From positions 1-34,577 of the forward strand of contig CAKNKY010000025.1 of assembly GCA_930987725.1 (NCBI GenBank): a stretch of DNA of 34,577 bases, written 5' to 3'. The notes beneath the pieces were generated by a model that ran no database searches, was not told the origin of the DNA, and saw only the letters and a list, made by a program, of their open reading frames with translations. Shown here piece after piece: positions 26,817 to 34,528 of the stretch. The translations under genes were made by a program, and so were the position numbers. Source of the stretch: an uncultured Anaeromassilibacillus sp. Its GTDB lineage: Bacteria > Bacillota > Clostridia > Oscillospirales > Acutalibacteraceae. The stretch's first letter is position 1; each line of letters opens with the position of its first letter.

Positions 26817-26824
26817 CGTTGTCC
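26811..26824 (-). promoter_or_regulatory. Hexaloop antiterminator hairpin, asnB leader
   Basis: On the - strand GGAC-[AACGGC]-GTCC: 4-bp stem, loop with A1 and G4, overlapping the 5' arm of the terminator. It begins 18 bases after the -10 box. Confidence 0.7.
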
Positions 26825-26842
26825 CCAATCAAGTTCCTGTTT

Positions 26843-26871
26843 ATTATACTCGATTGTCCGCCCCACTGCAA
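26843..26871 (-). promoter_or_regulatory. asnB promoter
   Basis: On the - strand TTGCAG (26871-26866), 17-base spacer, TATAAT (26848-26843). Confidence 0.8.
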
Positions 26872-26916
26872 GCCTTTTTTGCAAAAAAAATTTTTTATCC
26901 TGCAGCCAGTCTCTTT

Positions 26917-27072
26917 TTATTCCGACGACGCCGCTTTGCTGGAATCGAGCACAACCTGCGGAATGGTTTCCCCCGAATAGGAAGCGCGGATATAATAACG
27001 TCCATATTCCCCTGAGTATTTCAGAAGGTAATACTTTTGCCGATCCGTTAATTTTTCCAGATAATTTATCAA
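26917..27072 (-). pseudogene. Small gene remnant or frameshifted gene after sigE
   Basis: A 51-codon frame from TTG 27072 (no ribosome site) encodes INYLEKLTDRQKYYLLKYSG and continues to VVLDSSKAASSE. Codon use looks protein-like, but the only plausible start, ATG at 27143 just after sigE (AAAGGGAT ahead), is in another frame: it reads MRLQKKENTAKYLTNKRK and stops at 27084. One base change near the A-run at 27089-27095 would join both into a protein of about 77 residues. I cannot name the family. It may be a decayed gene or a sequencing error. Confidence 0.45.
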
Positions 27073-27153
27073 TTTACATGAAATTAATGTATTTTTCTCT
27101 TATTTGTAAGATATTTTGCAGTATTTTCCTTCTTTTGTAAACGCATATCCCTT

Positions 27154-27876
27154 TCAGCCCACATGTTCCAGATCCTGACGCAGGCGTTCCAGAATTCGCT
27201 TTTCAAGACGGGAAATGTAAGATTGCGAGATGCCCAGCCGGTCGGCCACCTCTTTTTGCGTATGTTCACGCCTGCGCCCCAGCCCGAAGCGCAGCTCCAT
27301 GATTTTCCGGTCGCGCGGCGGCAGGCGGGACACGGCGCGCAGCAGAAGCCTGCGCTCCGATTCCTGCTCCACCCCCACGTTCACGGCATCCTGATCGCTG
27401 CCCAGCACATCGGAGAGCAGCAGCTCGTTGCCGTCCCAATCCACGTTGAGGGGATCATCGATGGAAACCTCGTTGCGCAGCTGGGAATGCTTGCGCAGAA
27501 ACATGAGGATCTCATTTTCGATGCAACGCGAAGCATAGGTGGCTAGCTTGATGTTGCGCTCCGGGCAAAAGGTGTTCACAGCCTTGATGAGGCCGATGGC
27601 GCCGATGGAGATGAGATCCTCCATGCCCGCGTTGCTCGATTCATATTTCCTGGCTATGTAGACGACAAGCCGCAGATTGTGTGTGATGAGCGGCTCGCGT
27701 GCATTCTCCTCCCCCGCGCGGACACGCTCCATGACGCGGGCCTCCTCCTCCGGTGTGAGGGGAGGCGGAAGGGTTTCGGGACCGTTGATGTAATGCACGG
27801 CGCCGCGCAGACCGAATTTTTGCAGAAGCCGCACGGCCAGACGCCTGGCCGCCTGCGTCCAATATAGGAATTTCAT
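27154..27876 (-). CDS. sigE: Sporulation sigma factor SigE (pro-sigma E)
   Basis: Mother-cell sigma factor of early sporulation, 240 residues. The hydrophobic/basic pro-sequence (residues 1 to about 27-30) precedes the conserved [17 protein letters not shown], the region at which SpoIIGA-dependent processing occurs in Bacillus. Region 2 is clear ([47 protein letters not shown]). Region 4 ends with a helix-turn-helix, [23 protein letters not shown] 27876 has GGAGG ahead. It lies 78 bases after spoIIGA in the standard spoIIG order. No sigG follows, unlike in Bacillus. Confidence 0.96.
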   Translation of the reverse strand: MKFLYWTQAARRLAVRLLQKFGLRGAVHYINGPETLPPPLTPEEEARVMERVRAGEENAREPLITHNLRLVVYIARKYESSNAGMEDLISIGAIGLIKAVNTFCPERNIKLATYASRCIENEILMFLRKHSQLRNEVSIDDPLNVDWDGNELLLSDVLGSDQDAVNVGVEQESERRLLLRAVSRLPPRDRKIMELRFGLGRRREHTQKEVADRLGISQSYISRLEKRILERLRQDLEHVG

Positions 27877-27954
27877 GCTTCCTCCATGCCGCTGCCGGTT
27901 GTGCGGCGTCCCTCAGGGCCTCCGGCCAGAATCAGGCCCGGGACAGCAAAGTGT

Positions 27955-28773
27955 TCACTCCAACAGCGCCGGGTTCAGCAGCGCGCTGAATTCACCGGCG
28001 GAAAGGGGCTGTTCGCTCACCGCTATGTATGCTTCGGCAGGCTGAAATGCCCGGCCTCCGCAGGAAATCACAAGGGAATCAGGTCGGAAGGCGCGCAGAA
28101 GGCCGCCGCCGGAAACGGTGTGAAAGGGCACCAGGCGGCAGCCCTCCGCTGTGGAAGGACGCAGCCCTGCAACCGCGCCCTTTTCCGCCACAATGACAGG
28201 TGCACCGGAAAACGGCTCCGTGAGGCTGTTGCCCGTATCCACACGTGCGGTAAAAACAGCCCGCGCAGACCCGCGCCTCACTTCCACGCGGCAGGTGAGA
28301 GCAGGCGGCTCCTCCCGCCCGGTGATGCGTTGCAGCAAACGCACCACCGCATAGGCCAGCACGCTGCTGAGCAAAAAGACAAGCGGAGAAAGATCAAAAT
28401 AGACAATGGAATTGCGGACGAAAATGCCTTCGGCAGACGTGAGCAGCCACAAGGCCAGGAAAAAACCCGCAAAGGCAAAACTGACAAGATAAAAGGCGAG
28501 CACCGCCTGCACAAGCCGCTTGCCCGTGGGGATTGGGAAGGAGATCAGGATGAGCAGAAGGGAAAGCGCAAGCCGGAACAGCAGCGGCAGAACAGCAGGC
28601 AGCGGCGGAAGCAGAATACTGAGCGAAAACACTGCCCCCACGGCTGCGCCCGCCAGCAACCGAAGCCGGCGCACCGCCAGGTGCAGAAAGCGGCCCACCG
28701 CGAGCAGCAGAAAATAATTCACGAACAGGTTAACGCCCAGAAGGACATCGATATAGACAACCGGCAATGCCAT
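27955..28773 (-). CDS. spoIIGA: Pro-sigma E processing protease SpoIIGA
   Basis: Membrane-embedded aspartic-type protease that activates pro-sigma E at the sporulation septum; 272 residues. Five hydrophobic segments fill the first 150 residues. The C-terminal cytoplasmic domain has the catalytic phrase ARVDTGNSLTEPFSG. Order spoIIGA-sigE is diagnostic. The annotated ATG 28773 sits only two bases after AGGAGG; TTG 28767 would have ideal spacing and give MPVVYIDVLLGVN, close to family N-termini, so the true start may be that codon. A promoter with sporulation-type spacing precedes the gene. Confidence 0.93.
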   Translation of the reverse strand: MALPVVYIDVLLGVNLFVNYFLLLAVGRFLHLAVRRLRLLAGAAVGAVFSLSILLPPLPAVLPLLFRLALSLLLILISFPIPTGKRLVQAVLAFYLVSFAFAGFFLALWLLTSAEGIFVRNSIVYFDLSPLVFLLSSVLAYAVVRLLQRITGREEPPALTCRVEVRRGSARAVFTARVDTGNSLTEPFSGAPVIVAEKGAVAGLRPSTAEGCRLVPFHTVSGGGLLRAFRPDSLVISCGGRAFQPAEAYIAVSEQPLSAGEFSALLNPALLE

Positions 28774-28790
28774 CCCCTCCTGTCTTTTTT

Positions 28791-28826
28791 ATTATAGGGC
28801 CGGGCATGACCGGTTTTTTGTCGCAA
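28791..28826 (-). promoter_or_regulatory. spoIIG promoter with Spo0A-box-like site
   Basis: On the - strand TATAAT (28796-28791). At 22 bases upstream is GCGACA, part of TTGCGACA (28826-28819), which matches the Spo0A box (TGTCGAA on the other strand) at 6 of 7 positions. The 22-base gap is the unusual spacing known for the Bacillus spoIIG promoter activated by Spo0A. Confidence 0.55.
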
Positions 28827-28864
28827 AAACGGCCGCCCGCAAACTTTCCGTCTGCAGGCGGCCG
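28825..28864 (-). terminator. Terminator after the mazF-like gene
   Basis: Perfect 8-bp core CGGCCGCC / GGCGGCCG followed by TTTTTG on the - strand. It overlaps the Spo0A-box-like site of the next promoter. Confidence 0.75.
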
Positions 28865-28885
28865 CTCTCCAAAGGCAGCCGCCGC

Positions 28886-29248
28886 TTATGTAGCGTGGCG
28901 GCCGCCGAGACCGAAACTGATGGAAAGGGCTTCATCCACCCTGTGCATGCTGCCGGAGTCCACCCGGCCCATCCGCTCTTTCAGGCGGTGCTTGTCGATG
29001 GTGCGCACCTGCTCGAGCAGGACAATCGAATCCTTGGAAAGGCCCGTGGTGCTGGACTCCAGAAGGATATGCGTGGGAAGCTTCGCCTTCCCTTTCTGGC
29101 TGGTAATGGCAGCCGCGATGACCGTGGGACTGAAGCGGTTTCCCACATCGTTCTGCACGATCAGGACCGGCCGCACGCCTCCCTGTTCCGAGCCCACCAC
29201 AGGACTAAGATCCGCATAATAGATATCGCCTCTTCGAATGGTCACTTT
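28886..29248 (-). CDS. MazF/PemK-family endoribonuclease toxin (NdoA-like)
   Basis: A 120-residue MazF-type mRNA interferase close to Bacillus NdoA (EndoA): [22 protein letters not shown] and [20 protein letters not shown] at the N-terminus, then [23 protein letters not shown] and a C-terminal [12 protein letters not shown] 29248 is chosen: GGAG lies ten bases ahead and the product matches the family start. A promoter TTGTCA-N18-TAGTAT stands upstream. No antitoxin gene is found in the 219 bases before it nor after it, although Bacillus has ndoAI directly upstream. The neighbourhood (acpS, lipoprotein, spoIIG) otherwise resembles the Bacillus acpS-alr-ndoA region. Confidence 0.93.
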   Translation of the reverse strand, partial: KVTIRRGDIYYADLSPVVGSEQGGVRPVLIVQNDVGNRFSPTVIAAAITSQKGKAKLPTHILLESSTTGLSKDSIVLLEQVRTIDKHRLKERMGRVDSGSMHRVDEALSISFGLGGRHAT

Positions 29249-29373
29249 TTTCACGCTCCGCTGTCCCAAAAGGGGAAATTCGTTCGAACGTACTCTTAGT
29301 TTGGACGGTTTCGCATTCGTTTATACAGAAGCGGCCGGGGCAACGGCATCTCTTTGCCTTTTCCCGCCGCCCC

Positions 29374-29403
29374 ATACTATTACACGGAAAGCGAAAATGA
29401 CAA
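29374..29403 (-). promoter_or_regulatory. Promoter of the mazF-like gene
   Basis: On the - strand TTGTCA (29403-29398), 18-base spacer, TAGTAT (29379-29374), about 125 bases before the GTG start. Confidence 0.6.
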
Positions 29404-29419
29404 TTTTCCCGCATGACAG

Positions 29420-29459
29420 AAAACGAGACCGCGGACCGGCATGCCGGTCCGCGGTCTCG
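29420..29459 (-). terminator. Terminator after the acpS-nnrD-lipoprotein operon
   Basis: A perfect 36-base palindrome (29424-29459; arms CGAGACCGCGGACCGGCA, centre GCATGC) followed on the - strand by TTTTCT, eight bases beyond the lipoprotein stop. Confidence 0.8.
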
Positions 29460-29467
29460 CGGGGACG

Positions 29468-29950
29468 CTATTCGGTTCCCGCCGCGTAAAATATGACAGA
29501 AAGAGAAAGGCCCGGCACGCTCAGCCCGCGCAACCGGCCTGTAAGCGGATCGGCCTGCACCGTGTATGCTTCCCCTTTCACGCTGCCGGTAAAGGAACCC
29601 TCCTCGGCAGGCGTCAGAGAGCCGGGACGCGATGCGTCCTCGAGAAAAGCGTTGAGACGCACGGCGAAGCAATCCTGCGGCAGGGGGCAATCATCACTTC
29701 TGGCTTCCAGCCCCGCACACGTTTGAGAAAAGCCGTTTCCCGTCCAGTGGTAACCAATCTGCTCCGTTTCATAGGAGATCACGCCGGATCCCTGCCGATC
29801 CACGGTGCAGAAAAAAGAGAGTTCCCCGCTGGTCACGGCAGCCCTGCACCGGAACACAAACTGCAGCTCCTGCTGCGAGAGTTCCTGCGAACGGCAGCCC
29901 GCCAAACAGAAACAGGCAATAACACAGAGCAGGCAAAGCAGTCGGCGCAA
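29468..29950 (-). CDS. Lipoprotein of unknown function
   Basis: A 160-residue predicted lipoprotein. The signal peptide is cysteine-rich and ends in the lipobox LAGC (lipidated Cys at about residue 19). The body contains VTSGELSFFCTVDRQGSG, SYETEQIGYHWTGNG and a Tyr/Val-rich domain ending SLSVIFYAAG. Position between nnrD and the mazF-like gene matches the YdcC-type lipoprotein of Bacillus, but this protein is much shorter than YdcC and similarity is not evident. Start is TTG 29950 after GGGAGGGG. It follows nnrD by 33 bases in the same operon. Confidence 0.8.
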   Translation of the reverse strand: MRRLLCLLCVIACFCLAGCRSQELSQQELQFVFRCRAAVTSGELSFFCTVDRQGSGVISYETEQIGYHWTGNGFSQTCAGLEARSDDCPLPQDCFAVRLNAFLEDASRPGSLTPAEEGSFTGSVKGEAYTVQADPLTGRLRGLSVPGLSLSVIFYAAGTE

Positions 29951-29983
29951 GGCAACCCCTCCCAGCAGTCATTCAGCGGGCAA

Positions 29984-31522
29984 TCAGCGCCCAAGCTCCA
30001 AAAAGACGGACGGCAGCTCTTCAATGAGATCCGTGGGAAGCATGGCCGCCTGCGAAAAGCGCGCGGCACAGCGATCCCCTGCTGTGCCGTGGAGCCAGAC
30101 GGCCGCCGCAGCGGCCTCCTCTGGAGCACAGCCCTGGGCCAGCAGCGAACCAATCATGCCGGCAAGCACATCGCCCGAGCCTCCCTTAGCCATGCCTGCA
30201 TTGCCCGTCAGGTTAATCCAGGCGCGGCCGTCCGGCGCGGCAACAATCGTACCCGCCCCCTTGAGGACGAGTGTCACGCCGTTTTCCCGGGCGAAAGAAC
30301 AGGCGGCGGCCAGCCGGTGGCGCTGGACATCCTCCACGGTCCGACCTGTCAATCGGGCCATTTCGCCCGGATGCGGCGTGAGCACAAGAGGTGCGTGGAT
30401 CGTTTTCAGAATATCTATATGGCGGGCAAGCAGATTTATGCCGTCCGCATCGATGACAACCGGTTTTTCCACCCCCAGCAGGCAGCGCTGCAGCAGAGCG
30501 CCGGCCAAACGGCCCGTGCCGATGCCGCAGCCAATCAGGACAGCGTCGGCACGGTGGAGAGATGCGTCGAGCTCTTCCTGCGCAGCCTCCGTCAGCGGCG
30601 CGGAAATCCCCTCGTCCAGCAACGTGTAAACGGCTTCCTCCGCCCGGGAAGCCACCAGAGGATAAATGCTGCGCGGCACGGCGGCGTTCACCAGGCCGGT
30701 TCCGCTGCGAAGGGCGGCGCGCACGCTCATAGCTGCCGCCCCGGCCATGCCCTCACTGCCGACAAGGCAGAGCAGCCGGCCGTAATCGCCCTTGTTCGTC
30801 TCGGGACTGCGGGGCCTCAGCACACGCTGCACAAGCTCCTGATCCGTCACCTCAAGCGTGGCCTCCTGGGAGCGGATGAGGGAAGCGTCTATTCCGATGG
30901 GCACCACAACAACCTGGCCGCAGCAGCCTTTTGCAGGCTGCAGCAAATGACCGTTTTTCAGCGTAGAAAAAGTCACCGTGTAGTCGGCTATCACGCAGGG
31001 GCCTTCCACAGCGCCCGTGTCGCAGTCCGCGCCGCTCGGCATATCGATGGACACCGTCACACCGGGACACGACGAGGCAGCGCGGAAAATCTCCGCCAAA
31101 CGCTGCGGCGCACTGCCTCGGAAGCCGACGCCGTAGACGGCATCGATGACAAAATCGGAGGCCTGGAGCATAGGAAGAAGATAGCCGGAAGCTTCCTCCA
31201 TGCGAAGCACCTTCACATCTGTCCCATCCAGCTGGGCAAGCATGGCACGGGCGTTGTCTGTGGCAGGCTCGCCTTCCAACAGCACCACAGCAACCTGAGC
31301 GCCGCATTCCGCAAGCCTGCGCGCCGCCACAAGACCGTCTCCCCCGTTATTTCCTTTTCCGCACAGCACCGTGCAGTGCTTTTGCTCAAGAGAATACTTT
31401 TTGCGCAAGAAGCGCACGACAGCCGTGCCGGCGTTTTCCATGAGATTCAGCAGGCTTGCACCGGCCTGCACAGCACGTTCCTCCAGGCGGCGGGACTGTG
31501 CGGAACCCAATAGTTTCATCAT
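29984..31522 (-). CDS. nnrD: Bifunctional NAD(P)H-hydrate epimerase / ADP-dependent dehydratase
   Basis: Metabolite-repair enzyme of 512 residues. The N-terminal NnrE epimerase (residues 1 to about 205) interconverts R and S hydrates: NLMENAGTAVV, VLCGKGNNGGDGLVAARRL, SIDMPSGADCDTG. The C-terminal NnrD ribokinase-fold dehydratase (about 225-512) restores NAD(P)H using ADP: ETNKGDYGRLLCLVGSEGMAGAA, VLTPHPGEMARL and NAGMAKGGSGDVLAG. ATG 31522 (MMKLLGS) with AAAGGA ten bases ahead is chosen; an 85-codon extension upstream is not credible. It follows acpS, a common bacterial pairing. Confidence 0.95.
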   Translation of the reverse strand: MMKLLGSAQSRRLEERAVQAGASLLNLMENAGTAVVRFLRKKYSLEQKHCTVLCGKGNNGGDGLVAARRLAECGAQVAVVLLEGEPATDNARAMLAQLDGTDVKVLRMEEASGYLLPMLQASDFVIDAVYGVGFRGSAPQRLAEIFRAASSCPGVTVSIDMPSGADCDTGAVEGPCVIADYTVTFSTLKNGHLLQPAKGCCGQVVVVPIGIDASLIRSQEATLEVTDQELVQRVLRPRSPETNKGDYGRLLCLVGSEGMAGAAAMSVRAALRSGTGLVNAAVPRSIYPLVASRAEEAVYTLLDEGISAPLTEAAQEELDASLHRADAVLIGCGIGTGRLAGALLQRCLLGVEKPVVIDADGINLLARHIDILKTIHAPLVLTPHPGEMARLTGRTVEDVQRHRLAAACSFARENGVTLVLKGAGTIVAAPDGRAWINLTGNAGMAKGGSGDVLAGMIGSLLAQGCAPEEAAAAAVWLHGTAGDRCAARFSQAAMLPTDLIEELPSVFLELGR

Positions 31523-31555
31523 GCGGTATCCATCCTTTCTGTTCCCCGTGCAGGG

Positions 31556-31587
31556 AAAACGCCGGCTTCCCTTTGGGGCAGCCGGCG
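31556..31587 (-). terminator. Terminator-like hairpin between acpS and nnrD
   Basis: Stem CGCCGGC / GCCGGCG with a 14-base loop followed by TTTTCC on the - strand. The T tract is short, so it may only reduce read-through into nnrD. Confidence 0.5.
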
Positions 31588-31590
31588 CCG

Positions 31591-31959
31591 TTATGCTTTC
31601 TTTTCCGCCGCCACCACGACGGCGGCATACTGTTTTGTGTGCGTCACGCTCACGGCAAATTCCAGGCCCCGCTCTTCCGCCAGAAGCAGCGCCCTGCCGC
31701 AAAGCGAGAGATACGGACGCCCCGAAGGCGCTCGAAGAAGCTGAACCTCCGCGAGGGAAAAACCGCGCACGCCGCACCCAAGCGCCTTGCCGAACGCTTC
31801 CTTCGCCGCAAAGCAGGCCGCCGCGCTCTCAGCCGCCATGCTACGGGCTGCAAGCTGCTGCCGTTCCTGCGCGCCAAAGACGCGCTCGCAAAAATGTGCA
31901 CTCTGAATGGATCGGCGGATGCGGTCCACCTCGATGAGATCGATGCCGAGCGCAATCAT
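31591..31959 (-). CDS. acpS: Holo-[acyl-carrier-protein] synthase
   Basis: Transfers the 4'-phosphopantetheine arm from CoA to acyl carrier protein, activating fatty-acid synthesis. It has 122 residues. The conserved N-terminus IALGIDLIEVDRIRR carries the metal-binding Asp, and CFAAKEAFGKALG is the second signature (catalytic Glu). The end has SVTHTKQYAAVVV. Start ATG 31959 overlaps the stop of the upstream gene (ATGA), so the two are translationally coupled. It lies upstream of nnrD, as in many Firmicutes. Confidence 0.96.
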   Translation of the reverse strand: MIALGIDLIEVDRIRRSIQSAHFCERVFGAQERQQLAARSMAAESAAACFAAKEAFGKALGCGVRGFSLAEVQLLRAPSGRPYLSLCGRALLLAEERGLEFAVSVTHTKQYAAVVVAAEKKA

Positions 31960-32507
31960 CCGAGATTCGGCTTCCGGTTAAAGTTTGGGCCAAAGACCTC
32001 AAATGCCAGCTGACGCGGCAGGAAGGGACGGATCGCTTCGATCACGCGCTCCTCCGGGCTGAACACGACGAGACAATATCCACCGTATTTCGCGGAACGG
32101 ACGGCAATGTACCAATCCCCCTCCGCGCTTCCGTCCACCGTGGTGGACGTGAAAAATCTCTTGTCATACGTCTTGCCCTGATGATCGGCGGCCTTGTATT
32201 TGCCCATAGCCTCGACGTTCTTACAGTCGAAGGAGATCACGCGCTTGCGGCGCTGGCGGTTGATGATGCGATCGATAGTGAGATCCCCGTTCGTCACGCT
32301 GTATTCAAACTCCAGGTTGCGGGACGTGATCAGCCAATAGGCGCCGTAACCGGCCGCTGCAATCAGCAGGATGCCGAACGACGGGATGATAAAAAGGCCG
32401 GCGAAACAGACAATGAAAAACGCCACAATCAAACCAACATAAATCAGGTAATCCATGGCATTGTGACGGCGCTTGATAATTTGCTCCACAAAAACATCCT
32501 GCTGCAT
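31956..32507 (-). CDS. Small membrane protein, possibly DUF6106 family
   Basis: A 183-residue protein opening with MQQDVFVEQIIKRRHNAMDY, then two closely spaced membrane segments (about residues 20-57), and a soluble beta-rich domain with DRIINRQRRKRVISFDCKNVE. The pattern (short DxFVEQ head, two helices, PH-like domain) resembles the Clostridia family I recall as DUF6106, but this is from memory. ATG 32507 follows GGAGGAG; the frame extends 19 codons upstream without support. First gene of an operon with acpS, nnrD and the lipoprotein, under a strong promoter. Confidence 0.8.
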   Translation of the reverse strand: MQQDVFVEQIIKRRHNAMDYLIYVGLIVAFFIVCFAGLFIIPSFGILLIAAAGYGAYWLITSRNLEFEYSVTNGDLTIDRIINRQRRKRVISFDCKNVEAMGKYKAADHQGKTYDKRFFTSTTVDGSAEGDWYIAVRSAKYGGYCLVVFSPEERVIEAIRPFLPRQLAFEVFGPNFNRKPNLG

Positions 32508-32630
32508 GATAACGAAACTCCTCCGTGTTAATGAAATTGCGGCCGGACGGCCCCCGCCAAACACGTGACGCCTGCATCTGCTGCGACGCAGGAAACGCGG
32601 AAGGCTGTGCAGAACACGGCCATTTTTGTT

Positions 32631-32659
32631 ATTATACCATAAAGAGGAAAGTATGACAA
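32631..32659 (-). promoter_or_regulatory. Promoter of the DUF6106-like/acpS/nnrD operon
   Basis: On the - strand TTGTCA (32659-32654), 17-base spacer ending TGG, TATAAT (32636-32631): near-consensus with an extended -10. Confidence 0.85.
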
Positions 32660-32684
32660 TTGCAAAATATCAAAAACAGCGAAA

Positions 32685-32721
32685 ACAAAAAGCCCCGCCT
32701 TTCACTTGGAAAAGCGGGACT
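32685..32721 (-). terminator. Terminator after the purF paralogue
   Basis: 8-bp stem AGTCCCGC / GCGGGGCT followed by TTTTTG on the - strand, just beyond the stop at 32729. Confidence 0.75.
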
Positions 32722-32728
32722 CGTACGA

Positions 32729-34147
32729 TCAGTCTTCCTCGTTTTCTTTTCCGTTCCAGCAGTAGGTGCAAAGCTTGCACGGCTCAATGCCCACGGAAGC
32801 GATGAGATCGTCGAGGCGCTGGAACTGCAGCGTAGTGAAATTCTGATGCTCGCGGATTTTCTCCACCATCTTCCGGTAGCAGGGAGAATCCGGGTCTGTG
32901 TATCGCGCAATGTCCTTGCCCGCCGTCGGACGGCCTTCCAGTTCATTGATTACGCGGCGGCCAAAGAGCTCCATGTCCGAATTGGAGCGGGAGAAATTGA
33001 GATATTTGCAGCCGTAGAGAATCGGCGGGCAGGCCGGGCGAACGTGCACGGCCTTTGCACCGCTCTGATACAGGAATTCCGTCGTCTCGCGCAGCTGGGT
33101 GCCGCGCACGATGGAGTCATCGATGAGGAGCAGGCTCTTGTCGCGGATCAGGGCCTGAACCGGGATCAGCTTCATGCGGGCGATGAGATCGCGCTGCGCC
33201 TGACGCGGCGGCATGAACGAGCGAGGCCATGTGGGCGTGTATTTGATGAACGGGCGGGCAAACGGAATGCCGGAACGGTTGGCATAACCGATGGCATGCG
33301 CCGTGCCGGAATCCGGCACACCGGCCACCAGATCGCAGGAGATATTGTCGCGATCGGCAAGCTTTTCGCCGCAGTGGTAACGCATCTCCTCCACGTTCAC
33401 ACCCTCATAGGAGGAAGTAGGATAGCCGTAGTACACCCAGAGGAACGTGCAGATCTTCATTCTGTCGCGCGGCTTCACAAGCTGCTCCACGCCCTTTGTC
33501 GTGATGCGCACAATCTCGCCGGGGCCAAGTTCCCCTGCCTGCGTATAGCCAAGATTCCCATAGGCAAAGTTTTCGAAGGAGACGCAGTATGCGCCCTCTT
33601 TTTTGCCGATGGTGAGCGGCGTGCGGCCCCATTTGTCACGGGCCGCATAGATTCCGTCTTCCGTGAGGAGCATGACGGTCATGGAGCCGTCCACGCACTC
33701 CTGCATGTACTGCAGCCCTTCCACAATGGAATCCTTCTGGCTGATGAGCGCCGCCATCAGCTCCGAGGTGTTGATGCGGCTGCCGCTCATCTCAAGGAAG
33801 TGGGTACAGCCGTTCTCATACACGGAACGAATCAAGTCCTTCTCATTATTCACCTTGCCCACGGTAGTGATGGCAAAGCTGCCCAGGTGAGACTGCACGA
33901 GAAGAGGCTGGGGATCGCTGTCTGAAATGCAGCCGATGCCCATGGTTCCTTCCAGTTCTTCGACGTCGCGTTCAAACTTCGTGCGGAAAGGGGAATTCTC
34001 AATGTTGTGGATGGCACGACTGAACCCATCCGGTCCATAAACAGCCATTCCACCGCGCTTCGTCCCCAGATGGGAATGATAGTCTGTTCCGAAGAACAGG
34101 TCCAGCACACAGCTGGACTCCGACACGACTCCAAACATACCGCCCAT
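32729..34147 (-). CDS. PurF-family paralogue with degraded glutaminase site
   Basis: A 472-residue homologue of amidophosphoribosyltransferase. The phosphoribosyltransferase half is intact: GVPDSGTAHAIGYANRSG, the Arg/Gln-rich flexible loop and the PRPP loop LLIDDSIVRGTQLRET. Cysteines in KICTFLW, YGCKYLNFS and CKLCTYC sit where the Bacillus enzyme has iron-sulfur ligands. The glutaminase site is lost: the N-terminus reads MGGMFGVV with Met in place of the nucleophile Cys, HVRYATAGG has become GIGCISDSDP, and VVHNGQI has become ITTVGKVN. ATG 34147 has GGAGG nine bases ahead. The role is unknown: ammonia-dependent enzyme, or regulatory or other PRPP-binding protein. A true purF is at 20786. 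Confidence 0.92.
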   Translation of the reverse strand: MGGMFGVVSESSCVLDLFFGTDYHSHLGTKRGGMAVYGPDGFSRAIHNIENSPFRTKFERDVEELEGTMGIGCISDSDPQPLLVQSHLGSFAITTVGKVNNEKDLIRSVYENGCTHFLEMSGSRINTSELMAALISQKDSIVEGLQYMQECVDGSMTVMLLTEDGIYAARDKWGRTPLTIGKKEGAYCVSFENFAYGNLGYTQAGELGPGEIVRITTKGVEQLVKPRDRMKICTFLWVYYGYPTSSYEGVNVEEMRYHCGEKLADRDNISCDLVAGVPDSGTAHAIGYANRSGIPFARPFIKYTPTWPRSFMPPRQAQRDLIARMKLIPVQALIRDKSLLLIDDSIVRGTQLRETTEFLYQSGAKAVHVRPACPPILYGCKYLNFSRSNSDMELFGRRVINELEGRPTAGKDIARYTDPDSPCYRKMVEKIREHQNFTTLQFQRLDDLIASVGIEPCKLCTYCWNGKENEED

Positions 34148-34349
34148 AGATAAAAACCTCCATCCTGAATGATAAGACGATCCGGCAAACTGCAAAGCCG
34201 TCCGTTAGATTTCCGCTCCACGGCACATGCGGGGCCGCGCCAAGCGCCTGCACGCACCATTGATACCTGCGCACCCTGGCACCAGGCAGACATGCAAAAC
34301 AGATTCGCAACGGGAGAGGGGCAATTCCTTCTCGCGGCAATCTCCGACT

Positions 34350-34358
34350 ATTATAACA
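34350..34358 (-). promoter_or_regulatory. Extended -10 promoter of the purF paralogue
   Basis: On the - strand TGT-TATAAT, an extended -10 box about 200 bases before the gene. The intervening leader (34148-34349) shows no terminator and none of the hexaloop hairpins seen elsewhere. Confidence 0.5.
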
Positions 34359-34528
34359 TAGGAAAAAAGAGATGCACATGCCGAAAAAAGAGAAAAAGAA
34401 GAGAATTTTCGCTTGATTTATCTCTATAATCTGGTTCCTCTGTGTGATATTTTTGATTTTTTGCTTTTATTTAGACTATAAAAAAACAAATTTTATTAAA
34501 ATAAATGCAGCCCGAAGCAAATGTGAAG

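Noticed and set aside
26606-26842. T-box riboswitch in front of asnB
   Set aside because: The conserved T-box sequence for tRNA acceptor pairing is absent, and the terminator is far too close to the start site to leave room for a specifier stem.
29374-29400. The loop GGCA-AAGAGA-TGCC near the mazF promoter (29343-29356) as an ANTAR site
   Set aside because: Position 4 of the loop is A rather than G and no terminator follows.
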